Shown here: positions 44,115 through 53,243 of the stretch, in pieces | How the letters are laid out: the number at the start of each line of letters is the position of its first letter | How positions within the stretch are numbered: the stretch's first letter is position 1 | Source: Promethearchaeota archaeon | GTDB lineage: Archaea; Asgardarchaeota; Thorarchaeia; Thorarchaeales; Thorarchaeaceae | Direction: 5' to 3' | Assembly (NCBI GenBank): GCA_014728035.1 | Contig: WJMJ01000148.1 | Span: 62,001 to 126,000 of the forward strand | DNA length: 64,000 nucleotides | Translations under genes and position numbers: made by a program | The notes under the pieces: generated by a model | Databases searched by the model: none | Seen by the model: the letters and a program-made list of their open reading frames with translations, nothing else | What the model was told of the DNA's origin: nothing

Positions 44115-45905
44115 ATGGCCAAGATATTAAGAATCGATATGTCAAGCCTTGAACACAAATGGGAAGACATACCATCAAAATACGAGACCTACGCTGGTAG
44201 AGCACTAACTTCAGCGATAGTACATGACGAAGTAGAACCAACCTGTCATCCTCTTCGAGCTGGCAACAAACTTGTAGTCTCTCCGGGATTATTGGCTGGC
44301 ACATTAGCACCATCCTCTGGCAGACTCAGTTTCGGAGCTAAATCGCCTTTGACAGGTGGAATCAAAGAAGCTAATGCAGGTGGTCTAACTGGAACCAGAC
44401 TAGCAAGGATTGGAGTTCGAGGAATAGTACTTGAGGGAATTCCTGATACCAAAGATGATTGGTACAGCATAGTAGTTGGAAAGGATAAATGTGAGATCAA
44501 AAAGACTAACGAATATGCTGGAATTGGAGCATATGAACTAATCGGAAAGATATGGAAAGAGTACGATTCCAAGCCTGGAATAGTAGGTTGTGGAATAACA
44601 GGTCAAAAATTATTGATGGGTTCAGGAATTTTTGGAAACAATATTGAGAACAGCGATCCTGGAAGATATGCAGGACGTGGTGGACTCGGAGCTGTACTAG
44701 GTTCTAAGAGAGTTGTAGCTATTATTTCTGATGACACTGACGGAGAACGACCTGAGCCAAAAGACGAAGAGAAGTTTTCTGAAGGTAGAAAAGCAATGGT
44801 CAAGGCACTAAATGAACATCCTGTCACTGGAAAATTGAAGGATGATGAAGGTAATGCCTTTGGTGCATTAAAGAACTACGGAACCAATGTATTGATGAAT
44901 ATCCTGAATGAAGGTGGAGGTCTCCCAGCATTTGGTTTTAGTAGAGGTAGATCTGATGTCGCTGCAAAAATTTCTGGTGAAGCAGTTCACGAACTTGTTG
45001 ATAAGGTCAAAGAAAAGTTCGGAGACAAAACACCAGCAACATATGGACATCCTTGTCATCCAGGATGTATAATGGCTTGTTCAAATGTTGTACCATATGA
45101 AGATACAGGAAAGTTGCAGGTTAGCCCATTAGAATACGAATCTGCATGGGCTCTTGGTACAAACTTGGGTATCGATTCATTACATGATGTAGCTGAACTT
45201 AACAGGCTCTGTAATGACCTCGGTCTTGATACCATAGAAACTGGCAATGCTATTGCAATGCTAATGGAAGGAGGCGTTATCGAATATGGTGATGGAAAAG
45301 GCGCAATCAAAGCACTTGAGAAAGCTTACGGGGACGATACTCTTCTTGGTAAATTAGTAAGCTCAGGAGCTCAGACTGTCGGTCAGACTCTCGGAGTCAC
45401 AAGAATTCCAGTAGTCAAAGGACAAGCACTTCCAGCTTATGATCCTAGACCTATCAGAGGAATTGGAGTAACCTACGCTACCTCAACAATGGGTGCGGAT
45501 CATACTGCAGGTTACACCATTGCTGCTGAAATTCTCGGAATTAAAGGTGATGTTTCTGATCCGCGAGGCCTCAAGAAAGCAGATCTGTCCAGAACATTCC
45601 AAGCGACTACTGCATATATTGATTCTAGTGGCTACTGCCTGTTTATCGCATTCGCAATTCTAGATGACGATGATGGATTCCAAGGCATGGTAGACACGGT
45701 AAATGCATACTTGGGTAAAGATATCGACGTGACCCAATATGGTCTTGAAACACTCAAGAAGGAACGATCATTCAACAAAGGTGCAGGGTTCAGCAAAGAG
45801 GATGACCGACTACCAGAATTCTTCAAGAAAGAACCATTGCCACCTCATAATGTCACTTTCGATGTGAGCGAAGAAGAGCTAGACAAAGTATACGAAGGAA
45901 TGTAA
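44115..45905 (+). CDS. Tungsten-type aldehyde ferredoxin oxidoreductase
   Basis: This protein of about 596 residues oxidises aldehydes to acids with ferredoxin as acceptor in the known family. Visible features are the pterin-binding region (GGLTGTRLARIGVRGIVLEG, RYAGRGGLGAVLGSKRVVAI) and the iron-sulfur ligands CHPGCIMACSN (Cx3Cx3C) with the last Cys in DSSGYCLF. ATSTMGADHTAGYT lies in the cofactor site. GGAG at 44102 suits the ATG at 44115; the frame upstream has no family support. It is followed by two MoaD-like genes. Peptide fermentation would supply its substrates. Confidence 0.93.
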   Translation: MAKILRIDMSSLEHKWEDIPSKYETYAGRALTSAIVHDEVEPTCHPLRAGNKLVVSPGLLAGTLAPSSGRLSFGAKSPLTGGIKEANAGGLTGTRLARIGVRGIVLEGIPDTKDDWYSIVVGKDKCEIKKTNEYAGIGAYELIGKIWKEYDSKPGIVGCGITGQKLLMGSGIFGNNIENSDPGRYAGRGGLGAVLGSKRVVAIISDDTDGERPEPKDEEKFSEGRKAMVKALNEHPVTGKLKDDEGNAFGALKNYGTNVLMNILNEGGGLPAFGFSRGRSDVAAKISGEAVHELVDKVKEKFGDKTPATYGHPCHPGCIMACSNVVPYEDTGKLQVSPLEYESAWALGTNLGIDSLHDVAELNRLCNDLGLDTIETGNAIAMLMEGGVIEYGDGKGAIKALEKAYGDDTLLGKLVSSGAQTVGQTLGVTRIPVVKGQALPAYDPRPIRGIGVTYATSTMGADHTAGYTIAAEILGIKGDVSDPRGLKKADLSRTFQATTAYIDSSGYCLFIAFAILDDDDGFQGMVDTVNAYLGKDIDVTQYGLETLKKERSFNKGAGFSKEDDRLPEFFKKEPLPPHNVTFDVSEEELDKVYEGM

Positions 45906-45915
45906 TGTTCCAGTT

Positions 45916-45950
45916 GGAGTGGGATTTTCCCATTCCATCTTCTTTTTGTT
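45916..45950 (+). terminator. Hairpin after the aldehyde oxidoreductase gene
   Basis: GGAGTGGGA (45916-45924) pairs with TCCCATTCC (45928-45936, one G-T pair) around a TTT loop, followed by TCTTCTTTTTGTT. It may only partly stop transcription, since the MoaD-like genes follow. Confidence 0.6.
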
Positions 45951-45981
45951 ATAACAATCCAATATAATGATGTGATAAAAA

Positions 45982-46290
45982 ATGCTCAACATCTATCTTT
46001 ACGGTTGTCTGAGAAAATTAGTGGATAATAGTAGAGTCACTGAAGACACTAAGATGGAGCTAGAACACATTGAAGGAGAAACCTTCATTCAACTTATTCA
46101 TAGAATCGGTCTTGAAAAGAAAGATTTGGGTGACTGTTTCAGAAATGGCAATTTAGTCAAGGACGATGAAGTTTTGGATGATGGAGACCGCATTGGACTA
46201 TTTCCATTTAATATGGTACTACTTTGTGGTGGACAACATTTGAAGGGGCATGGATACACTCAATCAGAAAAAGACGTGGACTATTATTGA
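45982..46290 (+). CDS. MoaD/ThiS-like beta-grasp protein with a C-terminal tail
   Basis: This 102-residue protein has the ubiquitin-like opening strand MLNIYLYGCLRKLV, a middle helix (TFIQLIHRIGL), and the last strand VLDDGDRIGLFPFNMVLLCGG. In a standard MoaD the protein would end at that GG. Here the GG is followed by 16 more residues (QHLKGHGYTQSEKDVDYY region). The tail would have to be clipped for thiocarboxylate chemistry, or the protein has another job. It lies 76 bases after the oxidoreductase and 9 before a normal MoaD-like gene. Confidence 0.78.
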   Translation: MLNIYLYGCLRKLVDNSRVTEDTKMELEHIEGETFIQLIHRIGLEKKDLGDCFRNGNLVKDDEVLDDGDRIGLFPFNMVLLCGGQHLKGHGYTQSEKDVDYY

Positions 46291-46299
46291 GGAGTGAAA

Positions 46300-46542
46300 A
46301 TGAAAGTTCAAGTTAAATTGTATGCAACCCTTCGGGACTATGCTCCTAGAAAATGTGGTATTGGAGAGGCATTCCTCTTTGAGGTTAAAGATAATACAGT
46401 TCGAGCAATATTGGAAAAATTATCAATTCCAGAAGAGTATGCAAGAATAGTAATGGTAAACGGTAGCAGGATATCAGATTATTCTTACAAACTTGATGAA
46501 AATGATCTTGTAGTTATTTTTCCGCCAATAGGTGGAGGATAA
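46300..46542 (+). CDS. MoaD-family sulfur carrier
   Basis: About 80 residues of beta-grasp fold: MKVQVKLYATLRDYAPRK, helix TVRAILEKLSIPEEYARIVMVNG, and final DENDLVVIFPPIGGG. The exposed GG end is what MoeB/E1-like enzymes adenylate. It probably supplies sulfur for the pterin of the aldehyde oxidoreductase encoded upstream. The ATG at 46300 is well spaced after TGAGGAG; the GTG at 46294 lies inside that ribosome site. Confidence 0.88.
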   Translation: MKVQVKLYATLRDYAPRKCGIGEAFLFEVKDNTVRAILEKLSIPEEYARIVMVNGSRISDYSYKLDENDLVVIFPPIGGG

Positions 46543-46612
46543 TTGAAAATTACTACATATGATTCATTTGCATAATCCTTTTCGCCATACTTTCTGATTT
46601 CTGTATGGGATT

Positions 46613-46852
46613 ATGATGTTTAGTCTTCTCTACGTTGTACCGAAACAAATTACATTAGTTAATTTGAAAATTGTTTCTTTAAACCTCATAATCCCTTTAT
46701 CAGGAATTGGCTTCATGTTGTTAATCCTAATGGTGATTCTCATTCTAATGGATAGAACAACTAGAGTGACTATAACCCATCCATATATCCTGCTGAATCA
46801 GTCTAAAGAAATTGAGGATATTAAACATAATAGCGAGAAGAAGAGTATTTGA
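46613..46852 (+). CDS. Possible small single-pass membrane protein
   Basis: A 79-codon ATG frame encodes a hydrophobic N-terminal half with a membrane helix (IIPLSGIGFMLLILMVILILM), then a polar tail rich in Lys, Glu and Ser. It follows the MoaD-like gene by 70 bases and has no clear ribosome site. Coding is plausible but not proven. Confidence 0.42.
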   Translation: MMFSLLYVVPKQITLVNLKIVSLNLIIPLSGIGFMLLILMVILILMDRTTRVTITHPYILLNQSKEIEDIKHNSEKKSI

Positions 46853-46866
46853 ATCATGAATACACC

Positions 46867-47160
46867 TCAGCTAATCAAGGTGACCGACCGAATCATTTCT
46901 TCTTCTTTTGAAACCTCTTTTAGCACTCGACTCATATATTCGAATAAATCGTCTATGGACTCTCCCCACATTGATAATTTAATACCTAAACTATCACCTA
47001 CAATATCTTCAACCATCTTATCTAAGGTTTCACTATCATCAGAATACCGTTCATTTTTAGTTGGGCAAACTTGGACACCCGAGCGTTGTCCGTCCAGAAA
47101 CGGTACTGGAACTGGCTCGGTCCTTTTCAGGGAATGTGTGTCTGGTGACCAGACCTTCAT
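46867..47160 (-). pseudogene. Gene fragment fused in frame to repeat copy 4
   Basis: The 97-codon frame has two parts. Codons 1-39 lie inside the dispersed repeat and have no independent support. Codons 40-97, from SDDSETLDKMVEDIVGDSLG, read as an acidic helical C-terminus (MWGESIDDLFEYMSRVLKEV) outside it. I read this as the 3' remnant of a gene whose front was removed or displaced by the repeat insertion. A new small fusion gene is possible. Confidence 0.45.
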
Positions 47161-47235
47161 CCTGTATCATCCCATATAACCTCCTATCAGTTCCTGTCCT
47201 ACAATGTCCAAGTTTCCAGTAGCTGACTGCAACCC
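47046..47235 (-). repeat. Dispersed structured repeat, copy 4
   Basis: On the minus strand it runs from GGGTTGCAGTCAGCT to GAACGGT. It keeps the hairpin GTCTGGTCACCAGAC, where the loop base differs from copy 1 but both arms are intact. It also keeps the stem CCGAGC/GCTCGG and the terminal TTGGAC boxes. Its left part still spells the end codons of the gene at 4842 (NLDIVGQ, GGYMG, TGA). The gap 46853-47268 holds this copy and the fused fragment only. Confidence 0.75.
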
Positions 47236-47268
47236 ATCACTTACTCTTTATTTGTGGCTCTAGGCGAG

Positions 47269-48768
47269 CTAATCAAGACCATATAGGTCTCCGATTTTTG
47301 TTAGATAAGTTACGAGCTCATCAGATGATATGCTTCTGGGTCGTTCCCCCTCAGCTGAACCGACTTTCTCATACATCGTTCTAGCTTTCACAAAAGATTG
47401 ATATCTGGTAAGAAATTTGTTCGCTCTTACAGCAATTGGAATGAATCCTTTTTTCTTGGATAAGGATACTACTCTCTCTAAGCGAGATTCTGTGCGGTTA
47501 GTATTTCCCTTAACCCAATCAGATAGAATATTGATAATCATACCCTCTAGTTGCCAATCGCTTCTGTCAGATTCTTCAAGCATTTTAGCAAGTCTATCAA
47601 TTCCAGTCTGTATTCTTTGTAGGAGTATTTCTTCTTCTGTGACTTGATATACCTTAAGATACTGTTCTAGGAGAAAAACTAGAGCTGGATACAATTCGTC
47701 TAATCTCTCGTCACTTCTACGTACTATTTCATCGTATAAACGTTCCAAACTCTCATTCTTTCCATCACCTGTTTTTGATTTCACATTAAGAATGAGAAGT
47801 TGAAATGGAATTGGCGATTCTGTCTTAGAATGAAATTCAAAGGCTTGATGCAGTATCTCAGAAGCTTTTTCAATTTGGTCCAAATATAGATAAGCTTCAG
47901 CTAGTACCGATAATGTTTCAACATATTCATATCCAAATAGTTCTGCTTCTTCATGAACTCTCTTGGATTCTAATGCGGTTTCTAACATAGATTCGTAATC
48001 AAGCAAGTTCTGTTCAACGAAGCTCTTCACAACCAAGGCCCAAGCTAATAGGTCCATCATCTGTTTTTCTCTAGCAATATCAGCAACCTGCTTTGCTTCA
48101 ACCAGAGCCTCGTCATACCGTCCCATTGCATTTAGTGAATCAGCCATTGAATTCTGAATCCACAGCATTCCTCGGATATGTCCACCTTCAGAAAACAATT
48201 TTCTCGCTTTTTCATAATATGCTATGGTTTCAGAGTTGTTTCCCTTTGCCTTGTAATAATTTCCTGTGTTTGTTAGTGCTTTTGCTCTTAGAAGCGGAGC
48301 TTCTACCTCTGTATGCGTATCAATTACTGATTGATAGCAATCCAATGCTTTGTCTAGATCATCAAGAGCAAAATAACAATTACCCATAAGCAAATGTAAC
48401 TGTAACCAGATTAAATGGTAGTCCCCTTTTTCCGCCAATGAACTTGTTTTCTTAGCCATTTCTAAAGCTGCGTTGCTCTTTCCAGTAGCTATCAATGTTT
48501 GTATCACTAATTCGTTAAAACGGAGATTGATTTCGATATCTTTTATTTTCTTAACCTGAGATCTCAACTGTTCCAAATCGTTTTGGATATATGTCATATC
48601 ACCGCTCAATATCCGACTGCGAGCTAATTCAATCCTAGTAGCGATCCCAATTTTATCTTCGGAAGGATGTTGTTTAGTTAGGCATTCAAGCATCGGAATA
48701 CATTGGGTGTATTCACCAATTTCCTCGAAGTATCGAGCTTTTTCTAATTCTTCTATTGGCGTACTCAT
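47269..48768 (-). CDS. Tetratricopeptide-repeat protein
   Basis: This 499-residue all-helical protein is built of TPR units. Clear examples are LQLHLLMGNCYFALDDLDKALDCYQSVID, ALTNTGNYYKAKGNNSETIAYYEKA and MADSLNAMGRYDEALVEAKQVADIA. Degenerate units continue to about residue 440. There is no signal peptide or membrane helix, and no DNA-binding or enzymatic domain is visible. TPR arrays mount protein complexes; the partner is unknown. It is monocistronic, transcribed toward the repeat at 47046. Confidence 0.9.
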   Translation of the reverse strand: MSTPIEELEKARYFEEIGEYTQCIPMLECLTKQHPSEDKIGIATRIELARSRILSGDMTYIQNDLEQLRSQVKKIKDIEINLRFNELVIQTLIATGKSNAALEMAKKTSSLAEKGDYHLIWLQLHLLMGNCYFALDDLDKALDCYQSVIDTHTEVEAPLLRAKALTNTGNYYKAKGNNSETIAYYEKARKLFSEGGHIRGMLWIQNSMADSLNAMGRYDEALVEAKQVADIAREKQMMDLLAWALVVKSFVEQNLLDYESMLETALESKRVHEEAELFGYEYVETLSVLAEAYLYLDQIEKASEILHQAFEFHSKTESPIPFQLLILNVKSKTGDGKNESLERLYDEIVRRSDERLDELYPALVFLLEQYLKVYQVTEEEILLQRIQTGIDRLAKMLEESDRSDWQLEGMIINILSDWVKGNTNRTESRLERVVSLSKKKGFIPIAVRANKFLTRYQSFVKARTMYEKVGSAEGERPRSISSDELVTYLTKIGDLYGLD

Positions 48769-48886
48769 CTGGAAAGCACCACACAGACTTTGTAATACTC
48801 AATGTAATAGTAATTGAAAAACTCTTTGAGAAAATACATATGAATCCAACTATAATTTTCACAACACATTCGAGGACTGATTAATA

Positions 48887-49336
48887 ATGAAGCGAAAAAT
48901 TGGTAAAATAGCTGTAGATCATTTCACATCTGAATATAATTGTGCTCAATCTGTATTAATGGCAATTCTGAAGAATGAAGAGAAGATGTTTAAAGAGGCC
49001 ATAAACATAGCTGCAGGATTTGGAGCGGGGATGGGATATCAATGTTCAAACTGCGGAGCTCTTTCTGGAGGTGTAATGGCAGCAGGAATCTTATGTGGAG
49101 AAAAAGGTCTATCAGTAAGAGAACATGCAAGATTGACATACCAAATGACCTCAGAATTATTTGATAAGTTCGAAGCAGAGTTTGGTACAAGAATTTGTGA
49201 TGAACTCATAGGAATAGATATGCACAATCCAGAGGAATTACAGCGTGCGCGTGACGAAAATATCTTCTATACAAAATGTATTACTTTCATTGAGAAAGTT
49301 GTAGAATTTGTTCTAGAACTAAATGAAGCCATATGA
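48887..49336 (+). CDS. C-GCAxxG-C-C family redox protein
   Basis: This 149-residue cytosolic protein has the spaced Cys of this family: YNCAQSVL, then AAGFGAGMGYQCSNCGALSGGVMAAGIL (GCAxxG-like, here CGALSGG), CGEKG, and two more Cys toward the end (RICDELIG, YTKCI). The family is thought to be redox-active, and some members occur with electron-transfer proteins. It is followed by a nitroreductase-like gene. The start ATG is close to AATAATG with no strong ribosome site. Confidence 0.85.
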   Translation: MKRKIGKIAVDHFTSEYNCAQSVLMAILKNEEKMFKEAINIAAGFGAGMGYQCSNCGALSGGVMAAGILCGEKGLSVREHARLTYQMTSELFDKFEAEFGTRICDELIGIDMHNPEELQRARDENIFYTKCITFIEKVVEFVLELNEAI

Positions 49337-49411
49337 CTGATTAATCCGTATTTCCGTGCTCTAATACATGACCTTATCTTGGTGTATAGTGAATAATATT
49401 TTGGTATCAAA

Positions 49412-50038
49412 ATGGACGTTTTTTCACTACCATCACCAAAATTCCAAGGTAAAATGTCACTTGAAGAAACCATGAAAAGAAGACGTACTCACCGTTCACT
49501 AACTAACCAGGATATTTCTGAAGATGATTTATCTCAACTTCTTTGGGCTACATACGGAATCAATGATACTCGAGACACTCTGGAAGAAGATGAATTCTAT
49601 CACAGAACAGTCCCATCATCAGGTCACTCGTTTCCAACTATAGTATACGTCGTCATGAAACAAGGTCTTTTCAGATATGAGGCTGAAAATCATGAATTGG
49701 TATTAGTCAAAGACACAGATTTCCGAGGTGAGCTCCCCAACGAAGGAATGTGGGAACCAAATAGATTGGCTATTCAAACTGCTCCATTAACAATTATTCT
49801 TGCTAGTGATAATGAGATAGCCTCCGAATTATCTCCCTTTCTTGAAGATGTTTTAAAATACCAGTTTATTGAAATTGGACACTGTGCACAGAACCTTATG
49901 CTCCAAGCTACTAGTCTTGGGTTAGGTCTCACCACTATGACTAGTTTTGATCGTATTCACATCTACAGAACTTTGAAGATACCTCTGAAACATAGACCTG
50001 TGTATGTCATTCCCGTAGGTCATCCAACAAAGGAATGA
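49412..50038 (+). CDS. Nitroreductase-family (SagB-type) oxidoreductase
   Basis: This 208-residue FMN protein has RRRTHRSLTNQDISEDDLSQLLWATYGI, the first FMN-binding region and the SagB-like opening. Its core includes RTVPSSGHSFPTIVYVV, and the end reads EIGHCAQNLMLQATSLGLGLTTMTSF with GHPTKE. SagB-type enzymes oxidise azolines in peptide modification, but stand-alone archaeal members usually have unknown substrates; no cyclodehydratase or precursor is nearby. The start is an ATG at 49412; M16 (MSLEETMKRRR) is an alternative. Confidence 0.88.
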   Translation: MDVFSLPSPKFQGKMSLEETMKRRRTHRSLTNQDISEDDLSQLLWATYGINDTRDTLEEDEFYHRTVPSSGHSFPTIVYVVMKQGLFRYEAENHELVLVKDTDFRGELPNEGMWEPNRLAIQTAPLTIILASDNEIASELSPFLEDVLKYQFIEIGHCAQNLMLQATSLGLGLTTMTSFDRIHIYRTLKIPLKHRPVYVIPVGHPTKE

Positions 50039-50133
50039 TAGTAAAGAGTTTACTCTTTGCCAATATAATATCCTAGATTTTCTAGAATTGCCACCATATA
50101 ATTCGCTTTGTTAGAAATATCAGAGTGCTAAAA

Positions 50134-50580
50134 TCATAGAAGTTGAGAAATCACACTGTCATATTGGTTATAGGGTCTTAGACCAGGTAACTGTCCTGCA
50201 GGTTTTCCATCTTTGAAAACAATGACCATTGGAACTGATTGCACACCAAATTGACCTGTAACACGTGGATTCCTATCAATGTCGATCTTTGCAATAACAG
50301 CTTTCCCTTTGAATTCCTCCGCTAACTCCTGAATAATTGGTGCAAGCATCTTACATGGTTGACACCATTCTCCGTAGAAATCCACCAATGCAACTTTTGT
50401 CTGTTGGATAGTCTGCCAGAAGTTTCCATCATTCAATTGAATTGGATATCCTTTGGAAAGAGGTTCGCGTACCTCTGGTTTAGGCTCCTTTGCTTTCTTT
50501 GCTCGTTCCATTAATAGTTCCATTTTTCTCCTTCTTATTGCTTCAAGTTCATCATCACTCAACAAGTAGCCAGCCTCCAT
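50134..50580 (-). CDS. Thioredoxin with a charged N-terminal helix
   Basis: The thioredoxin domain covers about residues 48-148: ALVDFYGEWCQPCKMLAPII with the WCxPC active site, the cis-Pro in GVQSVPMVIVF, and KDGKPAGQLPG. In front is a helical extension (LLSDDELEAIRRRKMELLMERAKKAKE) that resembles the opening helix of archaeal PDCD5-like proteins. I start at the ATG at 50580 (MEAGYLLSDDEL); nine more residues are open upstream without support. It probably serves general disulfide reduction; the extension may bind a partner. Confidence 0.9.
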   Translation of the reverse strand: MEAGYLLSDDELEAIRRRKMELLMERAKKAKEPKPEVREPLSKGYPIQLNDGNFWQTIQQTKVALVDFYGEWCQPCKMLAPIIQELAEEFKGKAVIAKIDIDRNPRVTGQFGVQSVPMVIVFKDGKPAGQLPGLRPYNQYDSVISQLL

Positions 50581-50717
50581 AATTTCGTATGTGTGTTTAC
50601 AATGCACATTCGTATTGAATCCGTATTAAATTATTCGCTTTGTGAATTTGAACAATTGCCTTCATACATCCAATTAATAACTGGATAAATCACCCCGAGA
50701 ATGATGGAGGACCTTCA

Positions 50718-51665
50718 GTGACTCATGAAAACCTCAAGCATTACATTCTTCTGGTAGGTGCGATGTTCTTTTGGGGTGGAAGCTGGGTTTCAGCAAAGAT
50801 TCTCGTAAGTATAGCACCAGCAATGACCATTGGCTTCTTCAGATTTCTTATTGGAAGTGCCTTCTTCATCGGATTTCTCACAGCAACTGGAAGTTTCAAG
50901 AATGTGTTCAAGAGGTCAAATCTGAAGTGGATCTTTCTTGCAGGGCTGACTGGTGTATTTGGCTATGGAGTCTTCTTCCTGATTGGTATGCAATTCACTA
51001 CAGCTGCACAAGGATCAATTATTGCAGGCACAAACCCTGCAACAGTTAGTATTTTTGCGCACATCATTCATAAAGAACGATTAGACGATAGATGGAGATA
51101 TGTTGGATTTCTCTTAGCGTATCTGGGAATAGTCTTTGTTATAGGAATACAGTCTCTATTAGATTTTCATCTCGAATACCTTATTGGAAATCTGATCATT
51201 GTCTGTGCAATGATGGTATGGGGCCTCTATTCTTCAATTGGTAAGAAAGCAATGGAAAACATGTCCTCAGCTGAAGCTACAGGAGGAGGAATAATGATTG
51301 GATGTGCCATGTTTGGAATAGGAGCTTTCTTCGAGGGATTCTGGACGCTTCCTGCTATTGTATCAATTGATTTCTGGTGGAATATCCTCTTCTTAGGTGG
51401 TGCGGTTACGTTTCTTGGATTCTTCTTCTACTTTGACGCTATCAAGAGCATTGGGGCGACTCGAAGTGCAATCTTCATCAATCTAGTTCCGGTCTTTGGA
51501 ACTCTACTCTCGGTTCTCATTCTTGGAGAGATTATTTACTGGACATTTATCGTTGGACTAATATTGGTGTCTATCGGAATTGTCACTATTAATTTTCCAA
51601 GTAAGAAGAGTGATATCAGAAAACCTACCACTTACGATGAATCTATGCTCGTTACGGAAGAATGA
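50718..51665 (+). CDS. EamA-family drug/metabolite transporter
   Basis: This 315-residue protein has ten membrane helices arranged as two EamA repeats: the first from LVGAMFFWGGSWVSAKILV, the second from IIVCAMMVWGLYSSIGKKAM. The conserved helix 9 region SAIFINLVPVFGTLLSVLILGEII lies near the end. The GTG start is decided by GGAGG at 50706-50710; an ATG upstream is out of frame. Such carriers export amino acids or metabolites, which would suit a peptide degrader. It precedes the M32 carboxypeptidase by 60 bases. Confidence 0.92.
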   Translation: MTHENLKHYILLVGAMFFWGGSWVSAKILVSIAPAMTIGFFRFLIGSAFFIGFLTATGSFKNVFKRSNLKWIFLAGLTGVFGYGVFFLIGMQFTTAAQGSIIAGTNPATVSIFAHIIHKERLDDRWRYVGFLLAYLGIVFVIGIQSLLDFHLEYLIGNLIIVCAMMVWGLYSSIGKKAMENMSSAEATGGGIMIGCAMFGIGAFFEGFWTLPAIVSIDFWWNILFLGGAVTFLGFFFYFDAIKSIGATRSAIFINLVPVFGTLLSVLILGEIIYWTFIVGLILVSIGIVTINFPSKKSDIRKPTTYDESMLVTEE

Positions 51666-51725
51666 TAATGAAATTAGTATTCAAAATATTAGAGAGAGGA
51701 CAAAAACAATACAGGTGTCAAAAGA

Positions 51726-53234
51726 GTGACCGCATATAACAAACTGATGAGTCTCATAAAAGAGATCTATGTGCTAAATAGTGCTGCTGGAATCATTCAG
51801 TGGGATCAAGAAACCTACATGCCTCCAAAAGGGATTCGGCTAAGGTCAGAACAGCTCTCACTGCTTGGGATGTTAGCTCATAGAAAAATGACAAGTACAC
51901 AACTTGGTCAATATCTTGATGAAGCAATGAAGAATTTTGATGATTTTGACGAAGTTGAAAAAAGGAATCTTATTCTCTTCAAGAAGGAGTACGATATTCA
52001 AACTGTAATTCCAGAAGAACTAGTCGGACAAATAGCCAAGCAAAGGGTTGTTTCTGTAGAGACCTGGAAAAAAGCTAAAGCTGCAAATGACTGGAAGATG
52101 TTTCAACCTGAACTTGAGAAGATGGTCGAACTGTCAGTAAAACGAGCTGAATTAACCATGGATGTCATTGAAGCATCCACTCCATATAATGCAATGATTG
52201 ACACATTTGAGCCAAAAATGACAGCAGATGCCATTGATAAAGTTTTTAGTGAACTTCGCGATGGACTTGTTCCCCTTACGAAGAAATACTCTGATATCTC
52301 TGCAGAGATTGACGATTCATTTCTTTCACGAATCGTTCCGATTGAGAAACAGAGAATCATGGCAACAGAATTAGCAAACATAGCAGGATATGATACTACA
52401 TCTGATGAAGCTGGTGGCAGAATAGACGAGGTTGAACATCCCTTCACAACAGGCTATTATGATGATGTTAGAATTACCGTGAAGTACCATCCGGAGAATG
52501 TATCATCTATGATCTATGCTATTCTTCATGAAGCAGGCCATGCACTGTATGAACAGAACCTTAATTCTGATTGGATGTTCCAACCAATTGGTTCCGCCTC
52601 TAGCTATGGTGTTCATGAATCACAGTCTAGATTTTTGGAGAATATGATTGGTCGGTCTCCAGAATTTCTCCAATATTATCTCCCACAGTTCAGAAATCAA
52701 ACAGGTGGTCTTTTTGCAGATGTCAAAGATGACCTTCTACTCCAAAGTTTCAACTTAGTTAAACCCTCTCTCATTAGAATTGAAGCAGACGAGGTTACAT
52801 ATTCACTTCACGTCATAATCAGATTTGAGATTGAGAAAGCTCTCTTCTCAGGAAAAATAGATATTGGAGACTTGCCTCAATTTTGGAATGAAAAATACGA
52901 AGAATACCTCGGAGTACAAGTTCCCAATGATAGTAGGGGTGTTATGCAAGATACGCATTGGGCATCCGGATACTATGGATACTTCCCGTCTTATGCCCTA
53001 GGAAATGTGTTTGATGGTATGTGGTTAAGTGCTTTGAACAAAGATGTCCCAGACTGGCGTGAAAGTGTCAAAGAAGGGAAACTAAATCCAGCAATGGATT
53101 GGATGAAGAAGAACGTACATCACCATTCAAATATGTACGATCCCTTAGACTTGGTCAAAGTTGTAACTGGAAGCGAAATGTCCGCTAAGCCCTTCTTGAA
53201 ATACCTCGAAAACAAATTTGAGAAAATCTTCTAA
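51726..53234 (+). CDS. M32-family (Taq) metallocarboxypeptidase
   Basis: This 502-residue, mainly helical carboxypeptidase shows AILHEAGHALYEQ with HEAGH near residue 267. VHESQSRFLENMIGRS supplies the third ligand, and YSLHVIIRFEIEKALFSG and DTHWASGYYGYFPSYALGN are hallmarks of the family. It trims C-terminal residues from peptides in the cytosol. The start is a GTG at 51726. Hairpins for both directions follow its stop, since the TldE gene converges. Confidence 0.94.
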   Translation: MTAYNKLMSLIKEIYVLNSAAGIIQWDQETYMPPKGIRLRSEQLSLLGMLAHRKMTSTQLGQYLDEAMKNFDDFDEVEKRNLILFKKEYDIQTVIPEELVGQIAKQRVVSVETWKKAKAANDWKMFQPELEKMVELSVKRAELTMDVIEASTPYNAMIDTFEPKMTADAIDKVFSELRDGLVPLTKKYSDISAEIDDSFLSRIVPIEKQRIMATELANIAGYDTTSDEAGGRIDEVEHPFTTGYYDDVRITVKYHPENVSSMIYAILHEAGHALYEQNLNSDWMFQPIGSASSYGVHESQSRFLENMIGRSPEFLQYYLPQFRNQTGGLFADVKDDLLLQSFNLVKPSLIRIEADEVTYSLHVIIRFEIEKALFSGKIDIGDLPQFWNEKYEEYLGVQVPNDSRGVMQDTHWASGYYGYFPSYALGNVFDGMWLSALNKDVPDWRESVKEGKLNPAMDWMKKNVHHHSNMYDPLDLVKVVTGSEMSAKPFLKYLENKFEKIF

Positions 53235-53243
53235 TTTTGAGTG

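Noticed and set aside
49412..50038. A peptide-azoline (RiPP) biosynthesis locus based on the SagB-like protein
   Set aside because: No cyclodehydratase, docking protein or Cys/Ser/Thr-rich precursor lies nearby; the protein is a stand-alone nitroreductase-type gene.
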